A DNA stretch of 64,000 bases from positions 64,560,982-64,624,981 of the forward strand of contig CM072516.1 of NCBI GenBank assembly GCA_036898135.1. Reading direction: 5' to 3'. Each line of letters opens with the position of its first letter. The first letter of the stretch is position 1. Shown one piece after another: positions 55,121-62,929 of the stretch. A program made the position numbers and the translations under genes. The notes below the pieces were generated by a model. It saw nothing but the letters and a program-made list of their open reading frames with translations, was not told the origin of the DNA and ran no database searches. The stretch is from Oncomelania hupensis (lineage: Eukaryota > Mollusca > Gastropoda > Littorinimorpha > Pomatiopsidae).

Positions 55121-55859
55121 ATTATTATTATTGGGTGGATGACCAGACTAGCTGCTGCCATACCGTTAACTTCACCATGATGCTCAGGCCGCACTGTGAC
55201 CCCAATCTTTTTGATGAGAGTATAAACTGAGGTCTAGTCTGTGAATGCAAGAATTCCATGGCGTGGACTCTTTAAAGGTGCTGACACTCGTGTCCTGCAT
55301 GGTTGAGTGCCAGGCACACTAACGCACACAGCAAGCACCATCCTTGAAGATGAAATGTGTGGCAGCCTTTTTAAGGTAGGGTAGGAAATGGTCACATGCC
55401 CAAAAATATCACTGGTATGGGATAACACCAGAATTCTAGATGGGAACAAACCAAAGTGAAAGGAATGAAGGGGATTAACTGCGCATCAATAAATGGATTG
55501 TCTTCCTTTGGTAGTAAATGAAACAATATATATCAGAACCAACTTAAAGTCGTTGGCTGAGAAAACGGTTAAACAGTTCAAATGATATATATATATATAT
55601 GTCTATACAAAAGAATTAATCACAAGAGTTGAGAACTGTGCAGTGACATCTTAGTTCAGTCGGTGCATTGTGCATTCATTTGTCTGTTTTATTTGTTCAC
55701 CAGTATTACACAGACGGACAGACTGCTGGCTCATCTGCAGTCGTTTGAGAGCAACCCACTGCATTTTGTGGTGCCCGAGTCACTGCGCAGTGGCATTCCT
55801 CTCTTTGTCTTTGACCCTGTACATCCCAGTGCGCCAAATCTCAACTCTCAGCTCAGCAA
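35587..55859 (+). CDS. SZT2: SZT2 (KICSTOR complex subunit), N-terminal 584 codons, 13 exons, continues off the right edge
   Basis: Joined exons 35587-35634, 37431-37574, 37956-38129, 38391-38468, 40173-40265, 40647-40781, 47964-48135, 48767-48987, 51196-51335, 51965-52122, 52742-52838, 54794-54931 and 55704-55859 give 1754 nt in one frame with matching phases. The product is recognisable as SZT2: [107 protein letters not shown] and [14 protein letters not shown] follow the vertebrate protein in order. SZT2 (about 3,400 aa in vertebrates) scaffolds KICSTOR, which recruits GATOR1 to lysosomes to inhibit mTORC1 when amino acids are low. Only about the first sixth is here. Exon 7 carries an acidic insert ([13 protein letters not shown]). 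Introns are loaded with repeats. Confidence 0.93.
35659..36869. repeat. 512-bp perfect-looking inverted repeat
   Basis: Arms 35,659-36,170 and 36,358-36,869 are reverse complements. Paired positions sum to 72,528 at both ends, so there is no net indel, and all stretches I compared were identical. The spacer is 187 bp. Both arms contain the same 64-codon frame ([16 protein letters not shown]...), with no known domain. The right arm ends one base before the SINE at 36,871. It lies in SZT2 intron 1. Confidence 0.9.
36871..37165 (+). mobile_element. SINE with tRNA-like plus 5S-rRNA-like head (reference copy)
   Basis: About 295 bp. The 5' part has a tRNA A-box-like stretch (TAGTGCAGTGGTTGGAGC, 36,881-36,898). 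About 25 bases on, GGTTAGCACTTGGATGGGTG (36,938-36,957) followed by ACCGC matches the internal control region of 5S rRNA. The body includes CCAGTTGACTCAACTGTGAT and GATCTCCAACATCACGCTCC; the 3' end is GGGACTACCTTTACCTTTT. Three more copies are on the minus strand. Confidence 0.85.
37232..37290. repeat. (TG)n microsatellite
   Basis: About 29 TG units in intron 1, just after AGAGAGTGTGAG. Confidence 0.95.
37431..37574 (+). CDS. SZT2: SZT2 exon 2
   Basis: ACAATTTCAG acceptor; [20 protein letters not shown]...PLQHLQLE, 48 codons, phase 0; donor GTACTT. Confidence 0.93.
37956..38129 (+). CDS. SZT2: SZT2 exon 3
   Basis: [20 protein letters not shown]...[14 protein letters not shown], 58 codons; TTGCCAG acceptor, GTGAGT donor. 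The FTLDLSPS strand is a strong SZT2 signature. Confidence 0.93.
38391..38468 (+). CDS. SZT2: SZT2 exon 4
   Basis: [20 protein letters not shown]...GLVKP, 26 codons; GTGCAG acceptor, GTAAGT donor. Confidence 0.92.
38610..38825. repeat. ~80-bp minisatellite, GATCGGG-rich
   Basis: About 2.7 diverging copies of a unit containing GGGCGATCGTCGGG, TACCC, AACTTACCCGA and CGTAACCC. They are preceded (38,510-38,605) by denser GATCGGGCCCG motifs, perhaps the end of the same element. In intron 4. Confidence 0.75.
38830..39815. other. Intron 4, no gene
   Basis: Poly-C tract at 38,839-38,851 and unique-looking sequence. A GC-richer patch at 39,490-39,690 has no recognisable coding content. Confidence 0.45.
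39816..40184 (+). repeat. Tandem duplication containing the exon 5 splice acceptor
   Basis: Copy 1 at 39,816-39,983 and copy 2 at 40,014-40,184 share TGAGTAGAAGGTGTGAAAAA-like sequence, GCATGGTGCTTTGTTAGA and TGTTTCAGTTTC(A/G)GCTGCCA. Copy 2 is the real acceptor and first 12 bases of exon 5; copy 1 is a decoy acceptor about 200 bp upstream. Confidence 0.85.
40173..40265 (+). CDS. SZT2: SZT2 exon 5
   Basis: [20 protein letters not shown]...CSAANQ, 31 codons; GTTTCAG acceptor, GTTGGT donor. Confidence 0.9.
40580..40631. repeat. (GAT)n-type short array
   Basis: Imperfect GAT/AAT units about 15 bases before the exon 6 acceptor. Confidence 0.85.
40647..40781 (+). CDS. SZT2: SZT2 exon 6 (GC donor)
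   Basis: [20 protein letters not shown]...SQLGKK, 45 codons, phase 0. The donor is GGAAAAAAG|GCAAGT, a GC-AG intron. The nearest GT (TTG|GTATGA, a few bases on) would leave phase 2, which does not match exon 7. Confidence 0.88.
42326..42408. repeat. (CA)n microsatellite
   Basis: About 40 CA units with a few CCCA breaks. Confidence 0.95.
42865..43703 (+). repeat. 420-bp tandem duplication carrying a THAP-like start exon
   Basis: Units 42,865-43,284 and 43,285-43,703 differ at only a few bases. Each has ATGGGGAGAAAATGTTGTG... encoding [19 protein letters not shown], matching the start of a THAP zinc finger (M-x-C-x2-4-C); the frame stops after 28 codons. A CAG|GTTAGT donor-like site follows each. 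The remaining THAP ligands (C-x2-H) are not found. Confidence 0.7.
43857..45709 (-). pseudogene. Tx1/L1-like reverse transcriptase and C-terminal zinc-knuckle region
   Basis: Minus strand, from the truncation point: [39 protein letters not shown], then a TAG at the Tyr position of the YADD catalytic motif (followed by ADDTEL, about 45,425-45,444). Next comes [14 protein letters not shown]...[10 protein letters not shown], the L1/Tx1 signatures [16 protein letters not shown] and [20 protein letters not shown], a frameshift near 44,530-44,590, and the C-terminal knuckle [20 protein letters not shown]. Truncated, with one nonsense codon and one frameshift: inactive. Confidence 0.85.
47964..48135 (+). 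CDS. SZT2: SZT2 exon 7
   Basis: GTTGTCAG acceptor; [20 protein letters not shown]...[23 protein letters not shown], phase 1 at donor GTATGA. The acidic stretch is an insert in a loop before the conserved GILALQ strand. Confidence 0.88.
48308..48385. repeat. (TG)n microsatellite, interrupted
   Basis: TG units with GGG and TTT breaks in intron 7. Confidence 0.9.
48767..48987 (+). CDS. SZT2: SZT2 exon 8
   Basis: [20 protein letters not shown]...[15 protein letters not shown], 73 codons plus the split Cys; a von Willebrand A-like VVVTDG strand. TAACAG acceptor, GTAAAA donor. Confidence 0.95.
49257..49663 (-). repeat. Likely LINE/SINE 3' end fragment
   Basis: Begins on + with CAGATTCAGATTCAGAATCA and has ACAAGGAAATTGCCCC, then CA-rich sequence. 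Tails of this form (TCTGAA units) are common retroposon ends in invertebrates and fish. No frame. Tentative. Confidence 0.4.
49664..50550 (+). mobile_element. Solo LTR with 5-bp TSD, containing a SINE
   Basis: Starts TGTTACGTGTGAGATGCGCA and ends AACCAGTGTAACA; flanked by TACAT at 49,659-49,663 and 50,551-50,555. The end block GGCTGAATCAACTACT...GTGTAACA and the start GATAGATCCGATC match the LTR at 12,899-13,969. The first 24 bases are tandemly repeated. CTGAATAAAGTTGG (near 50,400) may be the polyadenylation region. Confidence 0.85.
49972..50257 (-). mobile_element. SINE, tRNA/5S head (copy 3), inside the solo LTR
   Basis: Minus orientation: 3' end AAAGGTAGTCCCATAGCC on the left, 5S-like block near 50,173-50,200, tRNA-like head to GCGCTATCTGAC on the right. 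It inserted after the LTR did. Confidence 0.88.
50551..51195. other. Intron 8 remainder
   Basis: AT-rich; ACAACAACAAC-type simple sequence just before exon 9. No gene. Confidence 0.5.
51196..51335 (+). CDS. SZT2: SZT2 exon 9
   Basis: [20 protein letters not shown]...SPSWVHK, phase 2; TTTTCCAG acceptor, GTAATT donor. Matches the YHRAFLLYSFL region of vertebrate SZT2. Confidence 0.93.
51965..52122 (+). CDS. SZT2: SZT2 exon 10
   Basis: [20 protein letters not shown]...[20 protein letters not shown], phase 1; donor GTGGGC. Confidence 0.94.
52742..52838 (+). CDS. SZT2: SZT2 exon 11
   Basis: [20 protein letters not shown]...AAWPLEKNK, phase 2; ATCCACAG acceptor, GTCGGT donor. Confidence 0.94.
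53217..53512 (-). mobile_element. SINE, tRNA/5S head (copy 4), with 14-bp TSD
   Basis: 296 bp between exact repeats CATCTCCAAACGTA (53,203-53,216; 53,513-53,526). Minus orientation, full length, in intron 11. This copy best defines the family's ends. Confidence 0.92.
53580..54160. repeat. AGGTCA/AAGGTCA-rich repeat
   Basis: Repeated CAAGGTCA and related motifs on both strands (53,592; 53,771-53,781 as TGACCTTGA; 54,027-54,060; 54,140). Looks like an old interspersed repeat of the AAGGTCA-rich kind seen in molluscs. No frame. Confidence 0.45.
54161..54793. other. Intron 11 remainder
   Basis: AT-rich, no recognisable feature. Confidence 0.5.
54794..54931 (+). CDS. SZT2: SZT2 exon 12
   Basis: [20 protein letters not shown]...[15 protein letters not shown], phase 2; CTGACAG acceptor, GTGAGT donor. 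Aligns with the vertebrate RVEVTMEGGYDILHDVSC region. Confidence 0.94.
55047..55330 (+). repeat. (ATT)n array and family C copy
   Basis: ATT units 55,047-55,133. Then GATGAGAGTATAAACTGAGG, TCTAGTCTGTGAATGCAAG and GGTTGAGTGCCAGGCACAC, the order seen at 16,661-16,930. Confidence 0.65.
55704..55859 (+). CDS. SZT2: SZT2 exon 13
   Basis: [20 protein letters not shown]...[11 protein letters not shown], phase 2; TTCACCAG acceptor, GTTAGT donor. Last SZT2 exon I can find; the next homologous segment (a WKPV-type block) is not in the window. Confidence 0.93.
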
Positions 55860-55987
55860 GTTAGTCTGCTTTTTGTTACTGCTTGTTTTATGACTACCTG
55901 CCTATTCTTATCTCAGCATTTTGTGGTGTCTGATTGATTACCTAGAGTGTTCCAAGTTGTAATAGGTATATTAAAAAGTTGTGGTTG

Positions 55988-56057
<70 letters not shown>

Positions 56058-56141
56058 CTTCTTCTTCTTCTTCTTCTTCTTCTTCTTCTTCTTCTTCTTC
56101 TTCTTCTTCTTCTTCTTCTTCTTCTTCTTCTTCTTCTTCTT
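55988..56141. repeat. (TTG)n-(TTC)n compound microsatellite
   Basis: About 22 TTG units then about 28 TTC units; the Val/Leu/Phe frames over it are spurious. Confidence 0.95.
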
Positions 56142-56149
56142 GCTGATTC

Positions 56150-56890
56150 TCAGGTTCGCCGTTTCATGACTATGCTCAGTGACCATGGTTTTTCACAGCT
56201 TGTAAATGTACCAACCCAGCGTTCTGGTCACACTTTAGACTTGGTTGTGGTGCGCAGTGACGACAGTCTCTGGTCTTTAGAGGCTGTGGACGACAGTACC
56301 TACCACTCCCGTTTATCCGACCACTACTTCATCGTCTGTAGGCTCGCTCTCGCTCTCGCCCTCGCTCGGCCGCCTCCTCCGACGCGGCTGGTGACGTCAC
56401 GGAACCTCTGGCCAGTTGACCCAGCCGCTCTCCAAGCTAACGTTCAGACGCTGGCCGGGTCGGCCAGTGAGCAGCAGGCAGAACTTGATGTCGATGGTCT
56501 CGTCTGCAATGATGGCCTTCGATGGATCTTCGACCGCCTGGCGCCCTCTTTTACCAGACGGGTGAGAGATCGCCCCTTAACGCCCTGGATGTCCACCGAG
56601 GTATGTGAGGCTCATCGGGGTCAGAGGCGAGCAGAGCGACGCTGGCGGAAAACTCGTCTCACAATGCACAAAGAGATCTTTATCAAAAAAAGACACGGTG
56701 TTAAGTTGTGCGTGTCGGCAGCGAAGAGACGCTAATATAGCGATAGAATAGCCTCTGCAGCGTCTTCAAGCAAGGAGCTTTTTGCAGTTACCTGTGAACT
56801 GTTAGACCAGAAAAAGTACCGTGTTCTTCACAATGTGTGTCGCAAACCTGGGTGTTACTGGGTGATCACTACTGATGAAGGACTACCTTG
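56150..56890 (+). pseudogene. L2-type LINE endonuclease/linker fragment
   Basis: Frame from 56,153 to 56,735: VRRFMTMLSDHGFSQLVNVP...RSGHTLDLVVVRSDDS and SRLSDHYFIVCRLAL, the endonuclease C-terminus with its SDH motif. Then RPLTPWMSTEVCEAHRGQRR before RT. A stop at 56,733 and later frameshifts break it; the RT part is absent. Probably the same group as the LINE at 7900. Confidence 0.75.
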
Positions 56891-58326
56891 ACTTTCATGA
56901 CTTACCCCAGAACATGGTTTTATTTCAATAAAAAACCTAAGGTACACCATTTCATTCCAACACTTCACAAACACATAACACGTTTTTCCAAGTTCGATTA
57001 TTTTATTATATTCCGTTCATTTTTCTCCAAAATTGGAACGATAATTTGGCGATACTTTTTCGTCGTGGTTACCGAAAATGTTCTTGCTTTCAATTATTTT
57101 TACTTAGCTCAAAACTCCGTCCTCGTTGAATCGTTGATGAATGAAGAAACCAGTCTTTAGATGAGTTGTGGAAAAGTTCATAAGAACTAGAACTTGACGT
57201 CGATGTCGCCGTTAGATCTAATGGCTGTCCATGACCCACCAGTGACTTCTGTAGCCCTCGTTAACGTACAGTTCCATCGTAGAATTAGTCACTCCGATCA
57301 TAAGCCAGGCGTCATCGAAGAATCCAGTGCCAGTCTCAAAGATGGCATCGTCACAGATATCCCAGACGGATAATACCACAAGATAAAAAACACCTGCCGA
57401 ACAAAACTAGTCTTAGATATTTGCATGAAAATTATTTCCATACAAACTTAAACTCCTTCAGGTCCGGCTCTGCTTGGAAAAACATGTTACGATTAATCAA
57501 CACATCAGTCCCCTGTAAACCAACTGCATTCAGACGAACCAACTATCTTTCTCTGGAAAAGAAATGCATTCAAACAAACAAACTATTTTTCTCCTCTGGA
57601 AAACAAATGCATTCACTGAACAAACTATCTCACTACTCTGAAAAACAAATGCATTCAATGAACAAACTATTTTTCTCCTCTGAAAAATACATATATTCAA
57701 TGAACAAATCATCACACGTATCAATCTTCTTGGGAAATCATCTTGAATGAAGAAAAATCTAAATATTTACCCTACGGTGCCAGAATTTCAGCTAAAGCTG
57801 ATCAAACGTCGAGGAACAACTATCTTCCTGGCCCAACCACATCTGACATCATTCAGCCTCCAGCTAAACTGTCGTTGGCACCCCACAGAATAAGTTGCCT
57901 CGGAGCTTGGGTAGAATCCTCCCTGTCCAGTCTAGATCTCTTTCCCAACTGATTGACAGTTTTCCTAACCGATTTCGCCTCTGTTTCATTTTACTAAGGT
58001 TACCATACTTTTATCATTAAAACAACCAATGAAAATTTCCCAACGCAAACAAATGACCTATCACCTCAAATATTATATTTTATAAAATTAATAGCTCACA
58101 ACCTCTTTGCTTTTCCTAAAATTTTATTATTGGCATTAATCACAAACTTTCACACAAAAGAATCATCGATAAAAATCGTCCATTTTATTCTTTTCCAGGA
58201 ATACACAAAATGGCGATTGACACGCAGCAAAATTGACGTCATATTTCTAAATGTACCACAGGCACTCTATACAACAATTTGCACTTGGAAAAATAAAAAT
58301 ACTCGCGAGCGTTTCGTTTCGCGACA
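56891..58326 (-). mobile_element. Probable 3' LTR and flank of the Gmr1-type element
   Basis: On the minus strand the LTR should start at TGTCGCGAAACG (58,326), directly after a purine tract (AAGAGGAGGGG, about 58,331-58,343). The LTR's far end is not defined because the 5' LTR is not in the window to compare, so the left boundary given is only the edge of the LINE fragment. Confidence 0.5.
57530..57715. repeat. 42-bp minisatellite, ~4.5 units
   Basis: Units of the form GCATTCAATGAACAAACTAT + TTTTCTCCTCTGAAAAACAAAT, within the presumed LTR. Confidence 0.85.
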
Positions 58327-58373
58327 TTACGCCCCTCCTCTTGAGCTGAAACATCCATGTTTAAGCTATTCTT

Positions 58374-60449
58374 TTACAAGTGCAAGCGACTCAAATAGTC
58401 TGCGCCAACATTGTCTTTCCCTTTGATAACTTTGACTGTGAAAGAATACTGTTGCAGCTGGAGAGCCCACCTCATTAGTCGACCATTCTCAGTCTTGGTT
58501 TTCTGCAAATATGTGAGTGGTTGGTGGTCTGTCTCCAAAGTGAAATGTGTTGAATACAGGTACTGTTCAAACTTCTTGACAGCCCATACCACTCCCAAAC
58601 ACTCCTTTTCGATGGTCGAGTAGTTTTTCTCTGCACGGTTAAGCTTCTTGCTTGCATAGGCTACTGGCTGTAAACCTTGCCCTTGATCTTGCAGTAAAAC
58701 TGCTCCCACTGCAACATCTGATGCGTCACTCCTCAGAGTAAATGGTTTGCTGACGTCAAGTAGCAATAACACTGGTTTGCTTACCAAGCAATCTTTGAGT
58801 TTAACGAATGCTGCTTCACATTTTTCATCCCAGGCCACTTTTTCTGGTAGACCTTTCTTTGTCAAATCAGTCAACGGAGCGCTGATTTCCGCATAGTTGC
58901 TGATGTATTTCCTGTAGAACCCCACTAGTCCTAGGAATGCTCTGACTTCCTTCTTTGTGATCGGTCTGCTGGCTGACCTGATTTTCTCAGTTTTGTCATC
59001 ATCAGGCATGACTGTGCCTCCACCCACATGATGACCCAAATAGTCTAACTCCCCGAAACCAAAGTAGCACTTAGAGGGTTTCGCTGTAAGACCTGCCTCC
59101 TCCAACCTTTTCAACACAGCATCAATGGCCTCTACATGCTGTTCCCATGTTTCAGTGGCAATGATGATGTCATCAATGAAATGTTCAATATCATCACGCT
59201 TCAGAGGTTCAAGTAACTTGCGCATCATTCGAGTGAAAATAGAACTCGCAGTCTTGATACCAAATGGAAGATACGCGAAACAGTACTGTCCCATGGGTGT
59301 ACTAAACGCTGTCTTCGGTTTATCCTCTTCTTTGACTGGTATCTGCCAATACCCTTTCGTCAAGTCTATCTTTGACAAGTAGCGTGCTTTCTGCAATTTT
59401 GCAAAGATTTGTGGCACATCAGGAATAGGTTCCGAATCGAACTCTACCTGCTTGTTGAGGCTTCTATAGTCAATACAGAAACGTATTTCACCATCCTTCT
59501 TCTTCGCCAACACAATCGGACTATTGTAAGGCGACACTGTTGGTTCTATGACCCCCAACTCCAACATGTCAATGACTTCTTTCTTCACTGTTTCTACCTG
59601 CGCAAATGGTAGCGGGTATTGCCTCACATGCACTGGCTCTTTTGACGTAAGTTTGAATTCACATTCTTCGATTTTACATTTCCCTGGTATGTCTTTAAGC
59701 ACCTTTTCTCTCCTATCGCAAATAGACAAGATTTCAGCCTGTTTGTGCTCGTCCAACTCAGGGTTGATCTTCACGTCTCTGGGACCTTCTTTTGCATGCA
59801 ACGTAAGCATGGGAAAACGATCTATGCCTAGTGCTCCCATCTCTTCATCGCACACATCGTCAACCACAACGCTTACTTCCTCCTCATCTGTCTCCATGAC
59901 CACCGCGTTTGGCTGTGCTTCATCCGTTCCTGTTTGCTTTCCGTCACGTTCGACGTACAATTTCAGCAAATTCGCATGTAGCAGTTTATCATGTCCCCTT
60001 ATCTTGATCCTGTAGTTGCAGCTGCCCACTTTCTCCACAACTGGATAAGGACCTTTCCACGTTAGCTGCAGCTTGTTATGTTTTGCGGGCAACAAAAGCA
60101 AAACTTTTTCCCCGACCTCAAATTTTCTGTCTTTGGCCTTTTTGTCGTACACCCTCGTGTACCTGAGCGCTGCCTTGCTGAGGTTGTTCTTGGCAATCTC
60201 ACAAGTTTTCTCGATTTTGTTCGTGAGATCCGTGATATGACTAATCGTGGATCGCACTTCCTCTCCTGCATCCTCGTTTGTCCACACCTGACGTAGAACC
60301 TGCATAGGCCCTCGTACTTCACGCCCATACAACAGTTCAAAAGGCGAAAATTGCAAGCTTTCTTGCGGTACCTCCCTGTAGGCAAATAATAACGCTGGCA
60401 AAAACTTGTCCCAGTCCTTGGGCTGTTCTTGACAAAGTCTCTTCATCAT
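58374..60449 (-). CDS. Gmr1-type Ty3/Gypsy polyprotein, second half: integrase C-terminus, RT, RNase H
   Basis: 691 codons. Residues 1-165 are the integrase C-terminal part (FLPALLFAYREVPQE, FELLYGREVRGPM, KGPYPVVEKV...HANLLKLY). RT follows, about residues 275-480: catalytic Asp362 in KIDLTKGYWQIPV and FIDD at 424-427 in place of YxDD. RNase H then ends the protein, about 565-691: LRSDASDVAVGAVL, IEKECLGVVWAVKKF, ETDHQPLTYL, GADYLSR. The stop lies about 30 bp before the polypurine tract, so no integrase follows RNase H. In ordinary Gypsy elements integrase comes last. The first Met of the open frame is not a real start. Confidence 0.92.
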   Translation of the reverse strand: MMKRLCQEQPKDWDKFLPALLFAYREVPQESLQFSPFELLYGREVRGPMQVLRQVWTNEDAGEEVRSTISHITDLTNKIEKTCEIAKNNLSKAALRYTRVYDKKAKDRKFEVGEKVLLLLPAKHNKLQLTWKGPYPVVEKVGSCNYRIKIRGHDKLLHANLLKLYVERDGKQTGTDEAQPNAVVMETDEEEVSVVVDDVCDEEMGALGIDRFPMLTLHAKEGPRDVKINPELDEHKQAEILSICDRREKVLKDIPGKCKIEECEFKLTSKEPVHVRQYPLPFAQVETVKKEVIDMLELGVIEPTVSPYNSPIVLAKKKDGEIRFCIDYRSLNKQVEFDSEPIPDVPQIFAKLQKARYLSKIDLTKGYWQIPVKEEDKPKTAFSTPMGQYCFAYLPFGIKTASSIFTRMMRKLLEPLKRDDIEHFIDDIIIATETWEQHVEAIDAVLKRLEEAGLTAKPSKCYFGFGELDYLGHHVGGGTVMPDDDKTEKIRSASRPITKKEVRAFLGLVGFYRKYISNYAEISAPLTDLTKKGLPEKVAWDEKCEAAFVKLKDCLVSKPVLLLLDVSKPFTLRSDASDVAVGAVLLQDQGQGLQPVAYASKKLNRAEKNYSTIEKECLGVVWAVKKFEQYLYSTHFTLETDHQPLTYLQKTKTENGRLMRWALQLQQYSFTVKVIKGKDNVGADYLSRLHL

Positions 60450-60490
60450 GTCCTTGAGTGTGGCATTGAACTCTCTGTCAAACCATTTGT

Positions 60491-62929
60491 TTACGGGTGA
60501 AAGGGTGTAGTGTGGATCCCCTTTATGTTGAGAAGCTTGTTCACTCTCTCCATGATTTCGCTGGTGAACTGGGTACCCCTATCTGTGATCACTTCCTTAG
60601 GAATTCCCATCCTGGTCCAATAGATCCACAACGCCTCGCTCACTGTCTCTGCTCTAATATCCTTCAGAGGTGTCGCTTCTACATACCGCGTGGCATAATC
60701 AACCATGGTCAATATGTATCGATGACCCCTGCTGGACGCTGGTAGTATCGGACCAATGATATCTACCCCAACTCGCTCGAAAGGTGTGCTGATAAGCGGC
60801 ATGCTTTTCATCGGGACCTTCCTAGTGGCCCCCTTCCTCGTGCTCCTCTGACACACGTCACATGACGCACAATAACGTTTGACGTCACCACAGATACCCG
60901 GCCAATAGAAATCACGCCATATCCGGTCGCGAGTTCGACGTACTCCTTGATGTCCTGCCATCGGTGTATCATGAGCCAATTTGAGCACATCTGATCTGTA
61001 CCGTTCTGGTACTACCACTTGTCTACATGGTTTACCTTCACTCATGTAAACTCTGTACAGAATATCTTTCTTCCACTCGTAGTGGGTTTCTTGCTTGAGC
61101 GCTAGCTCTGCCCTTTCCCGAATCTTTCCTAAAGTCGGGTCTGCCTTCTGTTCCCTAGATAAATCTTCAGGACGTACTTGCCCTAAGTCAATCTGTTTAG
61201 GAATCCATGGCTTGGCTTGTGCTTGTTGCTTCTCCTGCAATCTGGTTTGTACCGGTGCTACAACTTGTTCCTCCGGTTGCTCTACCAACGGAAACAATGG
61301 AACTTTGACCTCAGTCCCGTCTGTCATCTTTCTGCTATTTCCTATCAGAACTTGATGTACCAATGTCTTCAAAACCAAAACACGCGTTTCTCCAGCGAAA
61401 AACGGAGTTTCCAAATGCACCACAGCAATTGGCACTTTCTTTCGCTTGGATGAATCTGCAAGTGTCACGTTCTGGTATTCACCCGTATACTTGCTTGGGG
61501 AAACTAAACTTGAATCCACCAATATGCTACTGGCCCCTGTATCCCTAATACCTTGAGCCTTTACTCCATCCACTTTCAATTCACAGTTCGGTTCATAGCC
61601 GTCTTCACTACATCGATTACATGGTTTTTGTTCCTGGGTCACGCTGACCGCATTCACAACAGCTGACGCTAGGTTTGAGTTTGGTCTGTTTCTATTCACG
61701 TTTGCCTTTTGGCAATCCCTCATCAAATGTGGGCCTCCGCATCGAAAACATCCCTTGAAGTTTTGCTGAGTCTTGTTCATTCCTGACGCACCCGCGTTGC
61801 CAGGACCTGTCGCTTGACCACTCACCCCTCCATTACGTCGTTGACCCATGTTCGAATTCTGCGTTTGCTGGTTAACCCTGGGACGGTTATCCATTCTAGC
61901 ATTGAGTCCAATGGGCCGCCTCGTTGCTATCGGACCTCCAGCATTCTGCGCATCTTCATACGTTTGAGCATGGACCACCACTTCGTCCACACACGTAGGG
62001 TTTCTTTCCCTAATAAATCTTGCCTCCTCTTGAGACACTATCTCCAACATTTTGTCCATGAGAATTAAATCTTTCAGCTCACCTGATTTTCCTTCTTTCT
62101 CAGACAAATCCACCCATCTGTCCAAATACATCCCCATCCTGTTCCTACACTCCCTGATGCCTTCATGACTGCCCCTCTTGAATTCCTTGAACCTTTTTCG
62201 ATATGTTTCAGCGGTCAGCTGGAAACGCCTCATGATCGCAGCCTTGACCATGTCGTAGTCCATAATTTCCTCATCAGACATCTCAGTGTAGACCTGCCGC
62301 GCTTGGCCTCGTAATTGACCAGACAGTCTTATCGCCCACTCATCCTTGTTCCAACCTGACAAGGTAGCGATACGCTCAAACTGTTTCAGGTAGACCTCTA
62401 CATCGTCCTTATCATCCAAATAAGGTACATTCACATTCAGACAGCTCCTCGCTGCCCTCGGCTCGGGATAAAAATTTTGATTTTGGTCCCCATCATCTGC
62501 AGTCCACTCTTGCGCCTTTCTCAACTCAAACTCGTTCTGCATGGCCATTTGTTCCAATTTTGCCTTGGCCTCCCTTTCTTCTCTCATAATGCGCTCTTCT
62601 CGCTCTTCACGTCGGAGCTGGTCCTCCCGTTGCTCCTGCCGTATCCTTTCTGCTTTCTCTTCCTCTCTTATTCTCTCCGCTTTCTCTTCCTCTTCCTTTC
62701 GGATCCTCTCCGCTTTTTCTTCCTCTTCCTTTCGGATCCTCTCCGTTTTTTCTTCCTCTTCCTTTTCCTTCCGGATCCTCTCCGCTTTTTCTTCCTTCCT
62801 TCTATTTTCCACATACTCTGCCAGATCCTTATCTGTCAGACCCAGGATAATCCCATCCTGCTTGTAGGCTAGCAGCGGAGACTCAGTCTCCATCTGAACT
62901 GGTTGCTGCCTCGGCATCCTCCTAGCCAA
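60491..62929 (-). CDS. Gmr1-type Ty3/Gypsy polyprotein, first half: gag, protease, integrase N-terminus
   Basis: 812 codons, gag and pol in one frame. Residues 40-140 are a Glu/Lys/Arg-rich coiled coil with repeated EEKAERIRK units. Residues 165-320 resemble the Retrotrans_gag domain (VEVYLKQFERIATLSGWNKD, KRFKEFKRG). A zinc knuckle at 394-406 has spacing C-x2-C-x3-H-x4-C, one residue short of the usual form. Protease DTGAS is at 463-467. The integrase zinc-binding domain spans 653-693 (H653, H660, C690, C693) and the core has Asp723 and Asp783. A stop codon ends the frame just before the third acidic residue, and one base is lost a few codons later (60,450-60,490). This copy is therefore inactive, though otherwise open. 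Confidence 0.92.
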   Translation of the reverse strand: MARRMPRQQPVQMETESPLLAYKQDGIILGLTDKDLAEYVENRRKEEKAERIRKEKEEEEKTERIRKEEEEKAERIRKEEEEKAERIREEEKAERIRQEQREDQLRREEREERIMREEREAKAKLEQMAMQNEFELRKAQEWTADDGDQNQNFYPEPRAARSCLNVNVPYLDDKDDVEVYLKQFERIATLSGWNKDEWAIRLSGQLRGQARQVYTEMSDEEIMDYDMVKAAIMRRFQLTAETYRKRFKEFKRGSHEGIRECRNRMGMYLDRWVDLSEKEGKSGELKDLILMDKMLEIVSQEEARFIRERNPTCVDEVVVHAQTYEDAQNAGGPIATRRPIGLNARMDNRPRVNQQTQNSNMGQRRNGGVSGQATGPGNAGASGMNKTQQNFKGCFRCGGPHLMRDCQKANVNRNRPNSNLASAVVNAVSVTQEQKPCNRCSEDGYEPNCELKVDGVKAQGIRDTGASSILVDSSLVSPSKYTGEYQNVTLADSSKRKKVPIAVVHLETPFFAGETRVLVLKTLVHQVLIGNSRKMTDGTEVKVPLFPLVEQPEEQVVAPVQTRLQEKQQAQAKPWIPKQIDLGQVRPEDLSREQKADPTLGKIRERAELALKQETHYEWKKDILYRVYMSEGKPCRQVVVPERYRSDVLKLAHDTPMAGHQGVRRTRDRIWRDFYWPGICGDVKRYCASCDVCQRSTRKGATRKVPMKSMPLISTPFERVGVDIIGPILPASSRGHRYILTMVDYATRYVEATPLKDIRAETVSEALWIYWTRMGIPKEVITDRGTQFTSEIMERVNKLLNIKGIHTTPFHP

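Noticed and set aside
56888..57160. 90-codon frame as a host exon
   Set aside because: No SZT2 similarity, no splice sites in phase; lies in the presumed LTR or intron.
60449..60491. Programmed frameshift between the two Gmr1-type ORFs
   Set aside because: It falls inside the integrase catalytic core and combines a stop with a one-base loss, so mutation is more likely than recoding.
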